Shown here: positions 48,493 to 55,994 of the stretch, in pieces
How positions within the stretch are numbered: position 1 is the first letter of the stretch
Layout: each line of letters opens with the position of its first letter
Source of the DNA: Enhydrobacter sp.
GTDB lineage: Bacteria; Pseudomonadota; Alphaproteobacteria; Reyranellales; Reyranellaceae
Direction of reading: 5' to 3'
NCBI GenBank assembly: GCA_025808875.1
Contig: CP075528.1
Coordinates: 1,982,473 to 2,046,472 of the forward strand
Length of the DNA: 64,000 nt
The notes under the pieces: generated by a model
Databases searched by the model: none
What the model was told of the DNA's origin: nothing
The model's input: only the letters and a program-made list of their open reading frames with translations
Program-made: the position numbers and the translations under genes

Positions 48493-49309
48493 CTCGCGCA
48501 TCGACGCCACAACGCTGGCGCGTCGGATAAGGCTCCATGCGCTTCGCATGACGAGTCTTGGCGGGACGTCGCATATTGCATCGGTGTTCTCGATGGCCGA
48601 CCTGCTGGCGGTCCTCTATGCGCAGGTCCTGCGGATCGATCCCGCATGGCCCGCGTGGCCGGACCGCGACCGCTTCGTGCTGTCGAAGGGGCACGCGGGC
48701 GCCGGCGTCTACGCCGCCCTCGCCGAGCGCGGTTTCTTCGATGTGTCGATGCTTGACCAGCATGGACAGGACGGCTCGGCGCTGTCGGGGCATGTCTCGC
48801 ACAAGGGCGTGCCAGGCGTGGAGCTTTCGACCGGCTCGCTGGGGCATGGGCTGCCGGTGTCGACAGGAATGGCCCTGGCAGCCCAGCGCGCCGGCAAGCG
48901 GCATCGCGTCTTCTGTCTGATGAGTGACGGGGAATGCGACGAGGGTTCGAACTGGGAGGCCATCCTGTTCGCTGCCCATCATCGGCTGGCCAACCTAGTG
49001 GCGATCGTCGACTACAACAAGCTCCAGAGCCTCGCGCCAGTGAAAGAGACGCTGGACCTCGAGCCGTTCGTCGACAAGTGGCGCAGCTTCAACTGGGCGG
49101 TGCGCGAGGTCGACGGGCACGACCATGCGGCGATCCAGCGCCACCTGGAAAGCCTTCCGGTCGAGGCGGATCGGCCGAGCTGCCTGATCGCCCATACGGT
49201 GAAAGGCAAAGGCGTCTCCTTCATGGAGAACACCGTGCTGTGGCACTACCGTACGGCACGGGGCGAAGAATACGAAGCGGCGCGGCGGGAGTTGGAGGCC
49301 GGCGCGTGA
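48482..49309 (+). CDS. Transketolase-like N-terminal subunit
   Basis: The 275-residue protein is the TPP-binding half of a transketolase: RFVLSKGHAGAGVYAAL, GVELSTGSLGHGLPVSTGMALA and the TPP motif SDGECDEGSNWEA followed by DYNKLQ. It needs the next gene as the pyrimidine-binding half. It overlaps the aminotransferase by 11 nt and its TGA overlaps the GTG of the next gene. Split transketolases in biosynthetic loci commonly make unusual sugars, a role inferred here. Confidence 0.9.
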   Translation: MLTNSRIDATTLARRIRLHALRMTSLGGTSHIASVFSMADLLAVLYAQVLRIDPAWPAWPDRDRFVLSKGHAGAGVYAALAERGFFDVSMLDQHGQDGSALSGHVSHKGVPGVELSTGSLGHGLPVSTGMALAAQRAGKRHRVFCLMSDGECDEGSNWEAILFAAHHRLANLVAIVDYNKLQSLAPVKETLDLEPFVDKWRSFNWAVREVDGHDHAAIQRHLESLPVEADRPSCLIAHTVKGKGVSFMENTVLWHYRTARGEEYEAARRELEAGA

Positions 49310-50232
49310 GGGACGCCTTCATTCGTCAGCTCACCATCCTTGCCAAGGCCGATCCGCGCATCACCCTGCTCACCGGCGATCTCGGCTTCGCCGTGTTCGA
49401 CGAATTCCGCCGCACTTTGCCGGACCGCTTCATCAACGTCGGCGTCGCCGAGCAGAACCTCGCCGCCATCGCCACCGGGATGGCCCTGGAAGGGCACGTC
49501 GCCTTCACGTACTCGATCGGCAACTTCCCGACCCTTCGGTGCCTCGAGCAGCTGCGCAACGATGCCTGCTACCACAAGGCCAACGTCAAGACAGTGGCGA
49601 TTGGCGGCGGCTTCTCGTACGGCAATCTGGGCTTCAGCCATCACGCCACGGAGGATCTGGCAATTCTGCGCGCCCTGCCAGGCATGACGGTGGTGGCGCC
49701 GGCTGATCTCTGGGAGACGGAGCAGGCGACGATCGCGCTGGCCGGTTCCGAAGGTTGCGCCTATCTGCGCCTCGACAAGTCCAACGCCGGCCGGACAGAG
49801 CGACCGGGCGAGCGCTTCGAGCTCGGCAAGTCGCGGCGGCTGCGCGACGGCGACGGTCTCACACTGATCGGATGCGGAGGTATCGTTGCCGATCTGATGG
49901 CAGCGGCCGACACGCTCGGGCTGGAGGGTATCGAGTGCCGGGTCATCAGCCATCACACGCTGACGTCGGTGGATGGCGAGGCCGTTCGCGATGCAGCGGG
50001 ACAGACCGAGGGGATCGTGACTGTCGAGGAGCACGGCATAAAGGGCGGCTTGGCCGGGGCCATCTCCGAGTTTTGCATGGAAGCGGATGTTCGTCCGCGT
50101 CGTTTCCGCCGGCTTGGTCTGCGGGACGAGTTCGCCACGGTGGTCGGCGGACAGGACTTCCTGCGCCAGCGCTACGGCATGGGCAGAAAGGCCATCGTCG
50201 AAGCGGCGCGCGCCATCCTCGCATCGCGGTGA
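49306..50232 (+). CDS. Transketolase-like C-terminal subunit
   Basis: The 308-residue protein is the transketolase pyrimidine/C-terminal half: FINVGVAEQNLAAIATGMALEG (catalytic Glu), AFTYSIGNFPTLRCLEQLRND, LGFSHHATEDLAILRALPGM and VTVEEHGIKGGLAGAI. The GTG start 49306 overlaps the previous stop (GTGA). An active enzyme needs both chains. The downstream PHPT gene overlaps or abuts its stop, so all four genes from 47293 form one operon. Confidence 0.9.
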   Translation: MRDAFIRQLTILAKADPRITLLTGDLGFAVFDEFRRTLPDRFINVGVAEQNLAAIATGMALEGHVAFTYSIGNFPTLRCLEQLRNDACYHKANVKTVAIGGGFSYGNLGFSHHATEDLAILRALPGMTVVAPADLWETEQATIALAGSEGCAYLRLDKSNAGRTERPGERFELGKSRRLRDGDGLTLIGCGGIVADLMAAADTLGLEGIECRVISHHTLTSVDGEAVRDAAGQTEGIVTVEEHGIKGGLAGAISEFCMEADVRPRRFRRLGLRDEFATVVGGQDFLRQRYGMGRKAIVEAARAILASR

Positions 50233-50237
50233 GCCGA

Positions 50238-50948
50238 ATGGCCAAGGCGCTCTTCGACCGCGCGGTGGCGATGATCGGGCTCGTTGTCCTGTCGCCGCTT
50301 CTGGTCATCGTCTGTGCGCTGGTCTGGCTGCAGGATCTGCGATCGCCCTTCTATGTCGCTCTCCGCGCGGCTCGCGGCGGCGGCTCGTTTCGAATGGTCA
50401 AGATACGGTCCATGGTGTCCCATGCGGACCGGATCGGCAGCAACTCTACGTCCGCTGACGATCCGCGCGTGACGCGCATCGGCCGCTTCGTGCGCAACTG
50501 GAAGATCGACGAACTCAGTCAGCTTTGGAACGTACTCAAGGGCGACATGAGCCTGGTCGGACCACGTCCGCAGGTGCTCGAGGAAGTCGACACCTACAGC
50601 GACACCGAAAAAGCTCTGCTGACCGTCAGGCCAGGCATTACTGACTTCGCATCGATCGTTTTCGCGGACGAAGGTGCCATTCTCGCGGGTGCCGTCGACC
50701 CGTATCAGACCTATGTCCGGTTGATTCGCCCGTGGAAGAGCCGCCTGGGCCTCTTCTACGTCCAGCACCGGACGTTCCTCGTTGACCTGAGGTTGATTCA
50801 GCTCACGGTGCTGCGGATCGTCGCTCCCCGTCGAGCCCTGGCCGGTGTTTGCCGTCTGCTGGAGGGCCTTGGGGCACCCGAGGATCTGGTGCGCGTTGCC
50901 GGCCGGAATGCGGCTCTCGATTCGCAGGGCCTCCCGGGAAGTGCCTGA
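50238..50948 (+). CDS. Undecaprenyl-phosphate sugar phosphotransferase (WcaJ/PglC-type, Bac_transf)
   Basis: The 236-residue protein is the monotopic phosphoglycosyltransferase that starts the repeat unit by transferring a sugar-1-phosphate to undecaprenyl phosphate. It has one N-terminal re-entrant helix (AVAMIGLVVLSPLLVIVCALVWLQ), FRMVKIRSMVSHAD, the catalytic-region RNWKIDELSQLWNVLKGDMSLVGPRP, and ITDFASI. It is the short PglC-like form without the five-helix extension. ATG 50238 has GGTGAG before it; GTG 50229 overlapping the tkt stop is an alternative. The likely substrate is the product of the WbpM-like dehydratase. Confidence 0.92.
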   Translation: MAKALFDRAVAMIGLVVLSPLLVIVCALVWLQDLRSPFYVALRAARGGGSFRMVKIRSMVSHADRIGSNSTSADDPRVTRIGRFVRNWKIDELSQLWNVLKGDMSLVGPRPQVLEEVDTYSDTEKALLTVRPGITDFASIVFADEGAILAGAVDPYQTYVRLIRPWKSRLGLFYVQHRTFLVDLRLIQLTVLRIVAPRRALAGVCRLLEGLGAPEDLVRVAGRNAALDSQGLPGSA

Positions 50949-51097
50949 CGAGAGCTTCCCGGCATCTCTGAACAATTTGCAGTTTCCGTTGAGCCAACTC
51001 GCCGTCATCCGTATGCTTATTGTGAGTGTGGGTGGGACAGGCCGAAGACGGCCACGTTGAATGGGGAAGCGCCGGCAGCTGGCCGGCGTGGGCAAGT

Positions 51098-52996
51098 ATG
51101 GCAGGTATCGCCAACACAAAAAACATCAGGGTCCTGGTGTTCGGCTACGACGTCGCCATGTCGGTGCTGGCGCTGCTGCTGGCGCTGTGGGTGCGCCATG
51201 GCAGCCTGGCCGAGATGGACGACCGCAGCCTGTTCCTCGGCGGCGTGCTGCCGTTCGCCGCCGCGACGGCCGTCGCCTTGCTGGTGATGCGGACCTACCG
51301 CACGAGCTGGCGCCACGCCTCGACGGCCGACCTCACCAACATCTTCTACACCGTCACCCTGGCGGTGCTGGTGTACCTTCCGATGAGCTTCGTCGTCACC
51401 CGGCTCGATCTCATCCCGCGCAGCTCGATCGTCATGGTGTGGATGGCGATGTTCCTGCTGATGGGCGGCTCGCGCGTCGCCTACCGGCTCTACCGCGAGC
51501 GCGGGCTGTTCTTCAGGCGTCGGCCCATGCTGCCGCACCAGGTGCCGATCCTGGTCGTCGGCGGCGGCATCGACGCCGATCTCCTGCTGCGCGGCCTGCA
51601 GAACTCGTCGGAGTATTATCCGGTCGGCGTGCTCGACGATGCCGGCCACGGCACGCTGCGCGGCGTGCCGGTGCTCGGCCGCATCGCCGACGTCGAGCGC
51701 GTGGTCGAGGGCTTCGCCGAGGCGGGCGATAGGCCACGCAAGCTGGTGGTGGTCGATCACCTGCTGGCCCCGGCGACGCTCGATCGCCTGGTCGAGGTCG
51801 CCAACCGGCTCGGGCTCACCGTGGCGCGCGGCCCCGATCCCACCCAGTTCCGTCCGGGCACCAGCGACGCGTCCGAGCTGCGGCCGATCTCGGTCGAGGA
51901 CCTGCTGGGGCGCTCGCAAATCGTGCTCGATCCCGAGCCGGTCCGCCACCTGGTCGCGGGCAAGCGCGTGCTGGTGACCGGGGCGGGCGGCTCGATCGGC
52001 GCGGAGATCGTGCGCCAGGTCTGTGCCATCGGCCCCGCGGCGCTCTGCCTGGTCGATTCGTCGGAGTTCAACCTCTACTCGATCGACACCGAGGTGTCGG
52101 AGCAATGGCCGGCGCTCGAGCGCATCGCCCGCGTCGTCGATGTGCGCCATCGCCCGACGCTCGAGGCGTGTTTCGCGTCGTTCGGGCCCGACATCGTGTT
52201 CCATGCCGCCGCGCTCAAGCACGTGCCGCTGGTCGAGGGCAATCCGGTCGAGGGCATCTGGACCAACGTCATCGGCTCGCGCCACGTCTGCGACGCCGCC
52301 ATCGCCTCGCGCTGCCACGCCCTGGTGCTGGTGTCGACCGACAAGGCGGTCAACCCGACCAACGTCATGGGCGCCACCAAGCGCTGCGCCGAGGGCTATT
52401 GCCAGGCGCTGGCGCTGGAGCAAGCCGGGCGGCCGGAGGGCACGCGCGTCGTCGTCGTGCGCTTCGGCAACGTGCTGGGCTCGACCGGCTCGGTGGTGCC
52501 GCTGTTCGAGCGCCAGCTCAAGGCGGGCGGGCCGCTCACCGTCACCCATCCCGACATGGAGCGCTACTTCATGACCATCCGCGAGGCCGTGCAGCTCGTC
52601 CTGCAGGCCTCGGCGCTCGGCGCGGCGCGGACGGAGATGGCGGGCCGCGTCTTCGTGCTCGACATGGGCAAGCCGGTGCGCATCGCCGATCTCGCGCGCC
52701 AGATGATCCGCCTGGCCGGGCTGCGTCCCGCCCACGACATCCAGATCCGCTACACCGGCCTGCGCCCCGGCGAGAAGCTCTCCGAGGAATTGTTCCACGA
52801 AAGCGAGCGGATGGAGGCAACCGGCACGCCGCGGCTGAACGTGGCCAGCCCGCGCGCGCTGGACCTTGCCCGTTACCGGGCGGCGCTCGAGTCGCTTGAC
52901 TCTCTTTGCGCCGCCGGCCGCGAGGGGCCGGCGCTGGAGCTGCTGGCGACCCTGGTGCCCGAGTACCGTTCGCCACGCGAGGTTGCTGCGCAGTAG
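51098..52996 (+). CDS. WbpM/PglF-type nucleotide-sugar 4,6-dehydratase, membrane anchored
   Basis: The 632-residue protein has four N-terminal helices (about 1-130), a middle CoA-binding-like domain (QVPILVVGGGIDADLLLRGL) and a C-terminal SDR domain with VLVTGAGGSIGAEIVRQV, FHAAALKHVPLVE and LVSTDKAVNPTNVMGATKR. It converts UDP-GlcNAc to the 4-keto-6-deoxy form, the first step to QuiNAc, FucNAc or bacillosamine. ATG 51098 (MAGIANTKN) fits the family; 24 in-frame codons upstream are intergenic. It is about 150 bp after the PHPT gene, its probable partner. Confidence 0.92.
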   Translation: MAGIANTKNIRVLVFGYDVAMSVLALLLALWVRHGSLAEMDDRSLFLGGVLPFAAATAVALLVMRTYRTSWRHASTADLTNIFYTVTLAVLVYLPMSFVVTRLDLIPRSSIVMVWMAMFLLMGGSRVAYRLYRERGLFFRRRPMLPHQVPILVVGGGIDADLLLRGLQNSSEYYPVGVLDDAGHGTLRGVPVLGRIADVERVVEGFAEAGDRPRKLVVVDHLLAPATLDRLVEVANRLGLTVARGPDPTQFRPGTSDASELRPISVEDLLGRSQIVLDPEPVRHLVAGKRVLVTGAGGSIGAEIVRQVCAIGPAALCLVDSSEFNLYSIDTEVSEQWPALERIARVVDVRHRPTLEACFASFGPDIVFHAAALKHVPLVEGNPVEGIWTNVIGSRHVCDAAIASRCHALVLVSTDKAVNPTNVMGATKRCAEGYCQALALEQAGRPEGTRVVVVRFGNVLGSTGSVVPLFERQLKAGGPLTVTHPDMERYFMTIREAVQLVLQASALGAARTEMAGRVFVLDMGKPVRIADLARQMIRLAGLRPAHDIQIRYTGLRPGEKLSEELFHESERMEATGTPRLNVASPRALDLARYRAALESLDSLCAAGREGPALELLATLVPEYRSPREVAAQ

Positions 52997-53329
52997 CGCC
53001 GTCGGTCCCGGTTGCTTCAGGGCCGAGCCGAACGACCCGGCGATCGTCGCTGGCCCGTCCGGAACCGGCACCCCATGTGCGATTTAATTTCCTGTGGATT
53101 GTCGAGCGTCCCCGGTATCCGGTGCGCAGAAGGCAGGAACGCTGCCGCGGTGCGTAAAATCCACCTTGCGATTCAATGGGTTGCGTGCCGATCGCCATAA
53201 TCTGTGGTCTGGCGGTCACGCCACACTCACAGTTTATCGCTAAGTCGTTCAGCCAAAAGGCCATTTGTTGCCAGAATGGGGGCAGGTGGGTAAACTGGCC
53301 GAGCGGAAGCCTCTTGGGGAGACTGCTGA
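52997..53329. other. Gap between the dehydratase and export genes
   Basis: This 333-bp stretch has no supported gene. It becomes AT-rich towards its end (GATTTAATTTCCTG, CAGTTTATCGC) and probably contains the promoter of the secreted-protein/outer-membrane operon. No consensus pair with good spacing was found. Confidence 0.5.
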
Positions 53330-53833
53330 ATGCGGTGGATCATGAAATTCGCGATGCTGGCCGTCGCGACTGTGCTGTTTGCCGGCCCCATGAACGTGCA
53401 GCCCGCGAGTGCCCAACAGCTCGATGCCGCGACCGCTCAGGCGCTCAGCGACGCCCTTGCCGCCGGCGACGCGCAGGCGGTCCAATTGGTGGTCGCCGCC
53501 AACCAGGGCAACGCGGCCGCGCTCCAGGCCATCGCCGCCACCGTCCTCGCCGCCGCCCAGAGCATCAAGGCAAGCGATCCGGGCGGCGCGGGCATCCTCG
53601 CCGCCATCGCCCTCACCTCGGGCGGCCTGCAGGGCAATGCCGCCGTCACGGCGACGAACATGGTGAATGTGAGCGGCAGTGCCATCGCCGCCGCGGTGGT
53701 CGCCTTCGCCAACGCCGGTGTTCCGCCGTCCGTGATCGCCAACGCGGTCCTCGTCGGCGTCACCACCAACCCCGTGCAGGTGGCGTCGAGCGGTTCCCAG
53801 GCGGCACCGCAGAATTCCGGATCCGTAAATTAG
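53330..53833 (+). CDS. Secreted Ala-rich protein, unknown function
   Basis: The 167-residue protein begins with a signal peptide (MKFAMLAVATVLFAGPMNVQ, likely cut after ASA before QQL). The mature part is very rich in A, V, N and G with helical AQALSDALAAGDAQAVQLVVAA and similar segments, and ends in N/S/G. GGGGAGA lies 7 nt before ATG 53330; an internal ATG four codons later could also be used. It precedes the outer-membrane barrel gene by 24 nt. I do not recognise the family; a periplasmic or surface accessory for export is inferred from context. Confidence 0.75.
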   Translation: MRWIMKFAMLAVATVLFAGPMNVQPASAQQLDAATAQALSDALAAGDAQAVQLVVAANQGNAAALQAIAATVLAAAQSIKASDPGGAGILAAIALTSGGLQGNAAVTATNMVNVSGSAIAAAVVAFANAGVPPSVIANAVLVGVTTNPVQVASSGSQAAPQNSGSVN

Positions 53834-53857
53834 CTCCTTCTTCTTCGAGAATAGCCA

Positions 53858-55183
53858 ATGAAGTCGATCAAGCGCGTCGCCTTTGCCGTTGCCTTGGTGT
53901 TGGGAGCGGGGGTGTCCGCGACGGATGACCCGGCCCAGGCCCAAACCCAGGCGCAACAGGCTCCCGGCTCCGAACGCTCGCCGCTGCAGCGCCAGGAGCG
54001 CGACCAGCGCGGCCCGGCGGCAATTGCGGCCGAAAGCTACGATCCGGTCGGCGTGCCGGTCGGTTCGTTCCGCCTGTTCCCGGAGCTCGAGCTGGACGAG
54101 GTCTACAACGACAACATCTACGCCGCCAATTCGGGCAAGACCGGCAGTTTCATCCAGCTGATCAAGCCGACGCTCGATCTACGCTCGGATTGGAACAATC
54201 ACATGCTGAACGTCGTCGCTCGCGGCGCGTTCGGCTTCTACTCGGCCAACTCGACCGAGAATTTCCAGGATTTCTCCTTCGCCAGCGATGGCCGGATCGA
54301 CATCCAGCGCAACTGGAACGTCTATGGTGGCGCCTCGTGGAGCCGCCGGCACGAGGAGCGCGGCACGCCCAACGCCGTGACCTCGACGTTCCCGCCCAAC
54401 AAGTACAACCAGCTCGTCGCCAATCTCGGCTACTACCAGGCCTTCAATCGCTTCAGCGTTCGCCTCGACGGCCGCATGGACAACTACAACTTCGTCGACA
54501 GTGGCCCCGGCCCGGCCGCGGGCGCCATCTTCAACGGCGATCGCGATCGCACCGAGTTCCGCGAGACGTTGCGCCTGGGTTACGAGTTCAGTCCGGGCTA
54601 CCAGGTGTGGACCCGCGGCGGCCTCAACCAGCGCACCTATTCCAACATGATCGATTCGCTGGGCTTCACCCACAATTCCAGCGGCTGGGACGTGGTCGGC
54701 GGAGTCTCCATCGATCTGGGCGGCATCACCGCGATCGAGCTGTTCGCCGGCTACATGCAGCAGAACTACCGCGACCCGCGCTATCCGGTGGTGCAGGGGC
54801 CGTCCTTCGGCCTGACCGGCTTCTGGAACCCGATCCGCGAGCTGTTCATCAAGCCGTTCGTGCGCCGTACCATCGAGGAATCGGCGCTGACAAGCACCTC
54901 GGCCTATTTCAATACTGCCTTCGGTGTCGACGTCGATTACCGGGTGCGGCCCAACATCAAGGTGGATGGCCATTTCGACTATTCGATCGCCGACTATTCG
55001 GTCACCTCGGGGGCGGCGTCGCGCTACGACCAGTACGTCGTCTTCCGCGCTTCGGTGACCTACAACCCGACGCGCGAGTTCTTCATCGGCCCGATGTACC
55101 AGTTCACCAACCGCAACTCCAACGTCGCGGGATCGGGCTACGACCAGAACATTGTCATGCTGCGCCTCGGCGCGCGGCTCTGA
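53858..55183 (+). CDS. Outer-membrane beta-barrel protein (BBP2_2-like) of polysaccharide locus
   Basis: The 441-residue protein has a signal peptide (KRVAFAVALVLGAG, cut near AQA), a Q/R-rich linker (25-55), then alternating aromatic strands such as NHMLNVVARGAFGFYS, RFSVRLDGRMDNYNF and the terminal QNIVMLRLGARL, ending in a hydrophobic strand as outer-membrane barrels do. Such barrels accompany EPS export systems of alphaproteobacteria. A strong terminator follows at 55208. Function, possibly secretion pore or EPS retention, is inferred. Confidence 0.85.
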   Translation: MKSIKRVAFAVALVLGAGVSATDDPAQAQTQAQQAPGSERSPLQRQERDQRGPAAIAAESYDPVGVPVGSFRLFPELELDEVYNDNIYAANSGKTGSFIQLIKPTLDLRSDWNNHMLNVVARGAFGFYSANSTENFQDFSFASDGRIDIQRNWNVYGGASWSRRHEERGTPNAVTSTFPPNKYNQLVANLGYYQAFNRFSVRLDGRMDNYNFVDSGPGPAAGAIFNGDRDRTEFRETLRLGYEFSPGYQVWTRGGLNQRTYSNMIDSLGFTHNSSGWDVVGGVSIDLGGITAIELFAGYMQQNYRDPRYPVVQGPSFGLTGFWNPIRELFIKPFVRRTIEESALTSTSAYFNTAFGVDVDYRVRPNIKVDGHFDYSIADYSVTSGAASRYDQYVVFRASVTYNPTREFFIGPMYQFTNRNSNVAGSGYDQNIVMLRLGARL

Positions 55184-55207
55184 TTGCAATAGGGCTTGCA
55201 GCAGCGG

Positions 55208-55241
55208 GGCCGCCGATGTTGAATCGGCGGCCTTTCTTCTT
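55208..55241 (+). terminator. Rho-independent terminator after the outer-membrane barrel gene
   Basis: A perfect 10-bp stem (55208-55217 with 55223-55232, loop GTTGA) is followed by TTTCTTCTT. It lies 25 nt after the barrel gene stop and separates it from the Wza-Wzc genes. Confidence 0.9.
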
Positions 55242-55315
55242 CAATTCGACGGTGTGATGGGGCGGAAGCCGATGGCTGCGGGAGCGGTCGGAAGTATTGG
55301 AGTCGCTCGTTGCCC

Positions 55316-55433
55316 ATCCTTCGAGACGCGGCCTGCGGCCGCTCCTCAGGATGAGGTCCAGCTCGTCCAGGCGAATGCGCCACCACCTCATGCCGGGGAG
55401 GCCGCGAAGCGGCCGTCTCGAAGCATCGGCCGC
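55316..55433. repeat. Two facing extragenic palindromes before the Wza-like gene
   Basis: A first copy (about 55316-55358: CATCCTTCGAGACGCGGCC through GGATGAGGT) and a second, inverted copy (about 55387-55433: CCTCATGCCGGGGAGGCC through GTCTCGAAGCAT) face each other. The motif family recurs at 58990-59034. The pair lies between the terminator and the start of the export gene and creates an apparent N-terminal extension in that frame. Confidence 0.75.
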
Positions 55434-55466
55434 AACCGCCATCTGAGCGTTCGACTGCCGGGCTTC

Positions 55467-55979
55467 ATGGCACTGGTCCTCGCCTTGCTGCTGGCCGCCG
55501 TCGGATCGACGGCGTTGGCCCAGGGTGGCTATCGCCTCGGCGCCGGCGACAAGCTCAAGGTGACGGTGTTCGGCGAGGAGGATGCCTCGGGCGAGTACGA
55601 GATCGATGCGACGGGCGCCATCTCGGCCCGCTTGATCGGCCGGGTCGCCGTCAAGGGCATGACGGTCTCCGAGGTCGAACAGGCGCTGATCGACCACTAC
55701 CGCAGCCGTGGCTTCTTCCGCAATCCGCGCATCAGCATCGAACTGGTCAACCTCAGGCCATTCTTCATCCTGGGCGAGGTCGAGAAGCGCGGCTCCTATC
55801 CCTACGTCAACGGGCTCACCGTGGCGCAGGCCGTCGCCATCGCCGGGGGCTATACCTATCGCGCCTCGCGCAGCCGCATCACCATCCAGCGGGTGGGGGC
55901 GCCGAAGGAGGAACCGGCCACCGAGGATGCGCCGGTCTATCCCGGCGACATCGTCCGCGTTCCCGAACGCTTTTTCTAG
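55467..55979 (+). CDS. Short Wza-like polysaccharide export protein
   Basis: The 170-residue protein has a signal sequence MALVLALLLAAVGSTALA followed by the Poly_export domain (YRLGAGDKLKVTVFGEEDASG) and an SLBB-like part (FFILGEVEKRGSYPYVNGLT, VAQAVAIAGGYTYRAS). It is much shorter than Wza and fits ExoF/short export proteins that work with a separate barrel. An open frame extends upstream to 55257, but that part translates the palindromic repeats, so 55467 is preferred although no good ribosome site is seen. It is followed 15 nt later by the Wzc-like gene. Confidence 0.85.
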   Translation: MALVLALLLAAVGSTALAQGGYRLGAGDKLKVTVFGEEDASGEYEIDATGAISARLIGRVAVKGMTVSEVEQALIDHYRSRGFFRNPRISIELVNLRPFFILGEVEKRGSYPYVNGLTVAQAVAIAGGYTYRASRSRITIQRVGAPKEEPATEDAPVYPGDIVRVPERFF

Positions 55980-55994
55980 CTCGACCGTTTCGCG

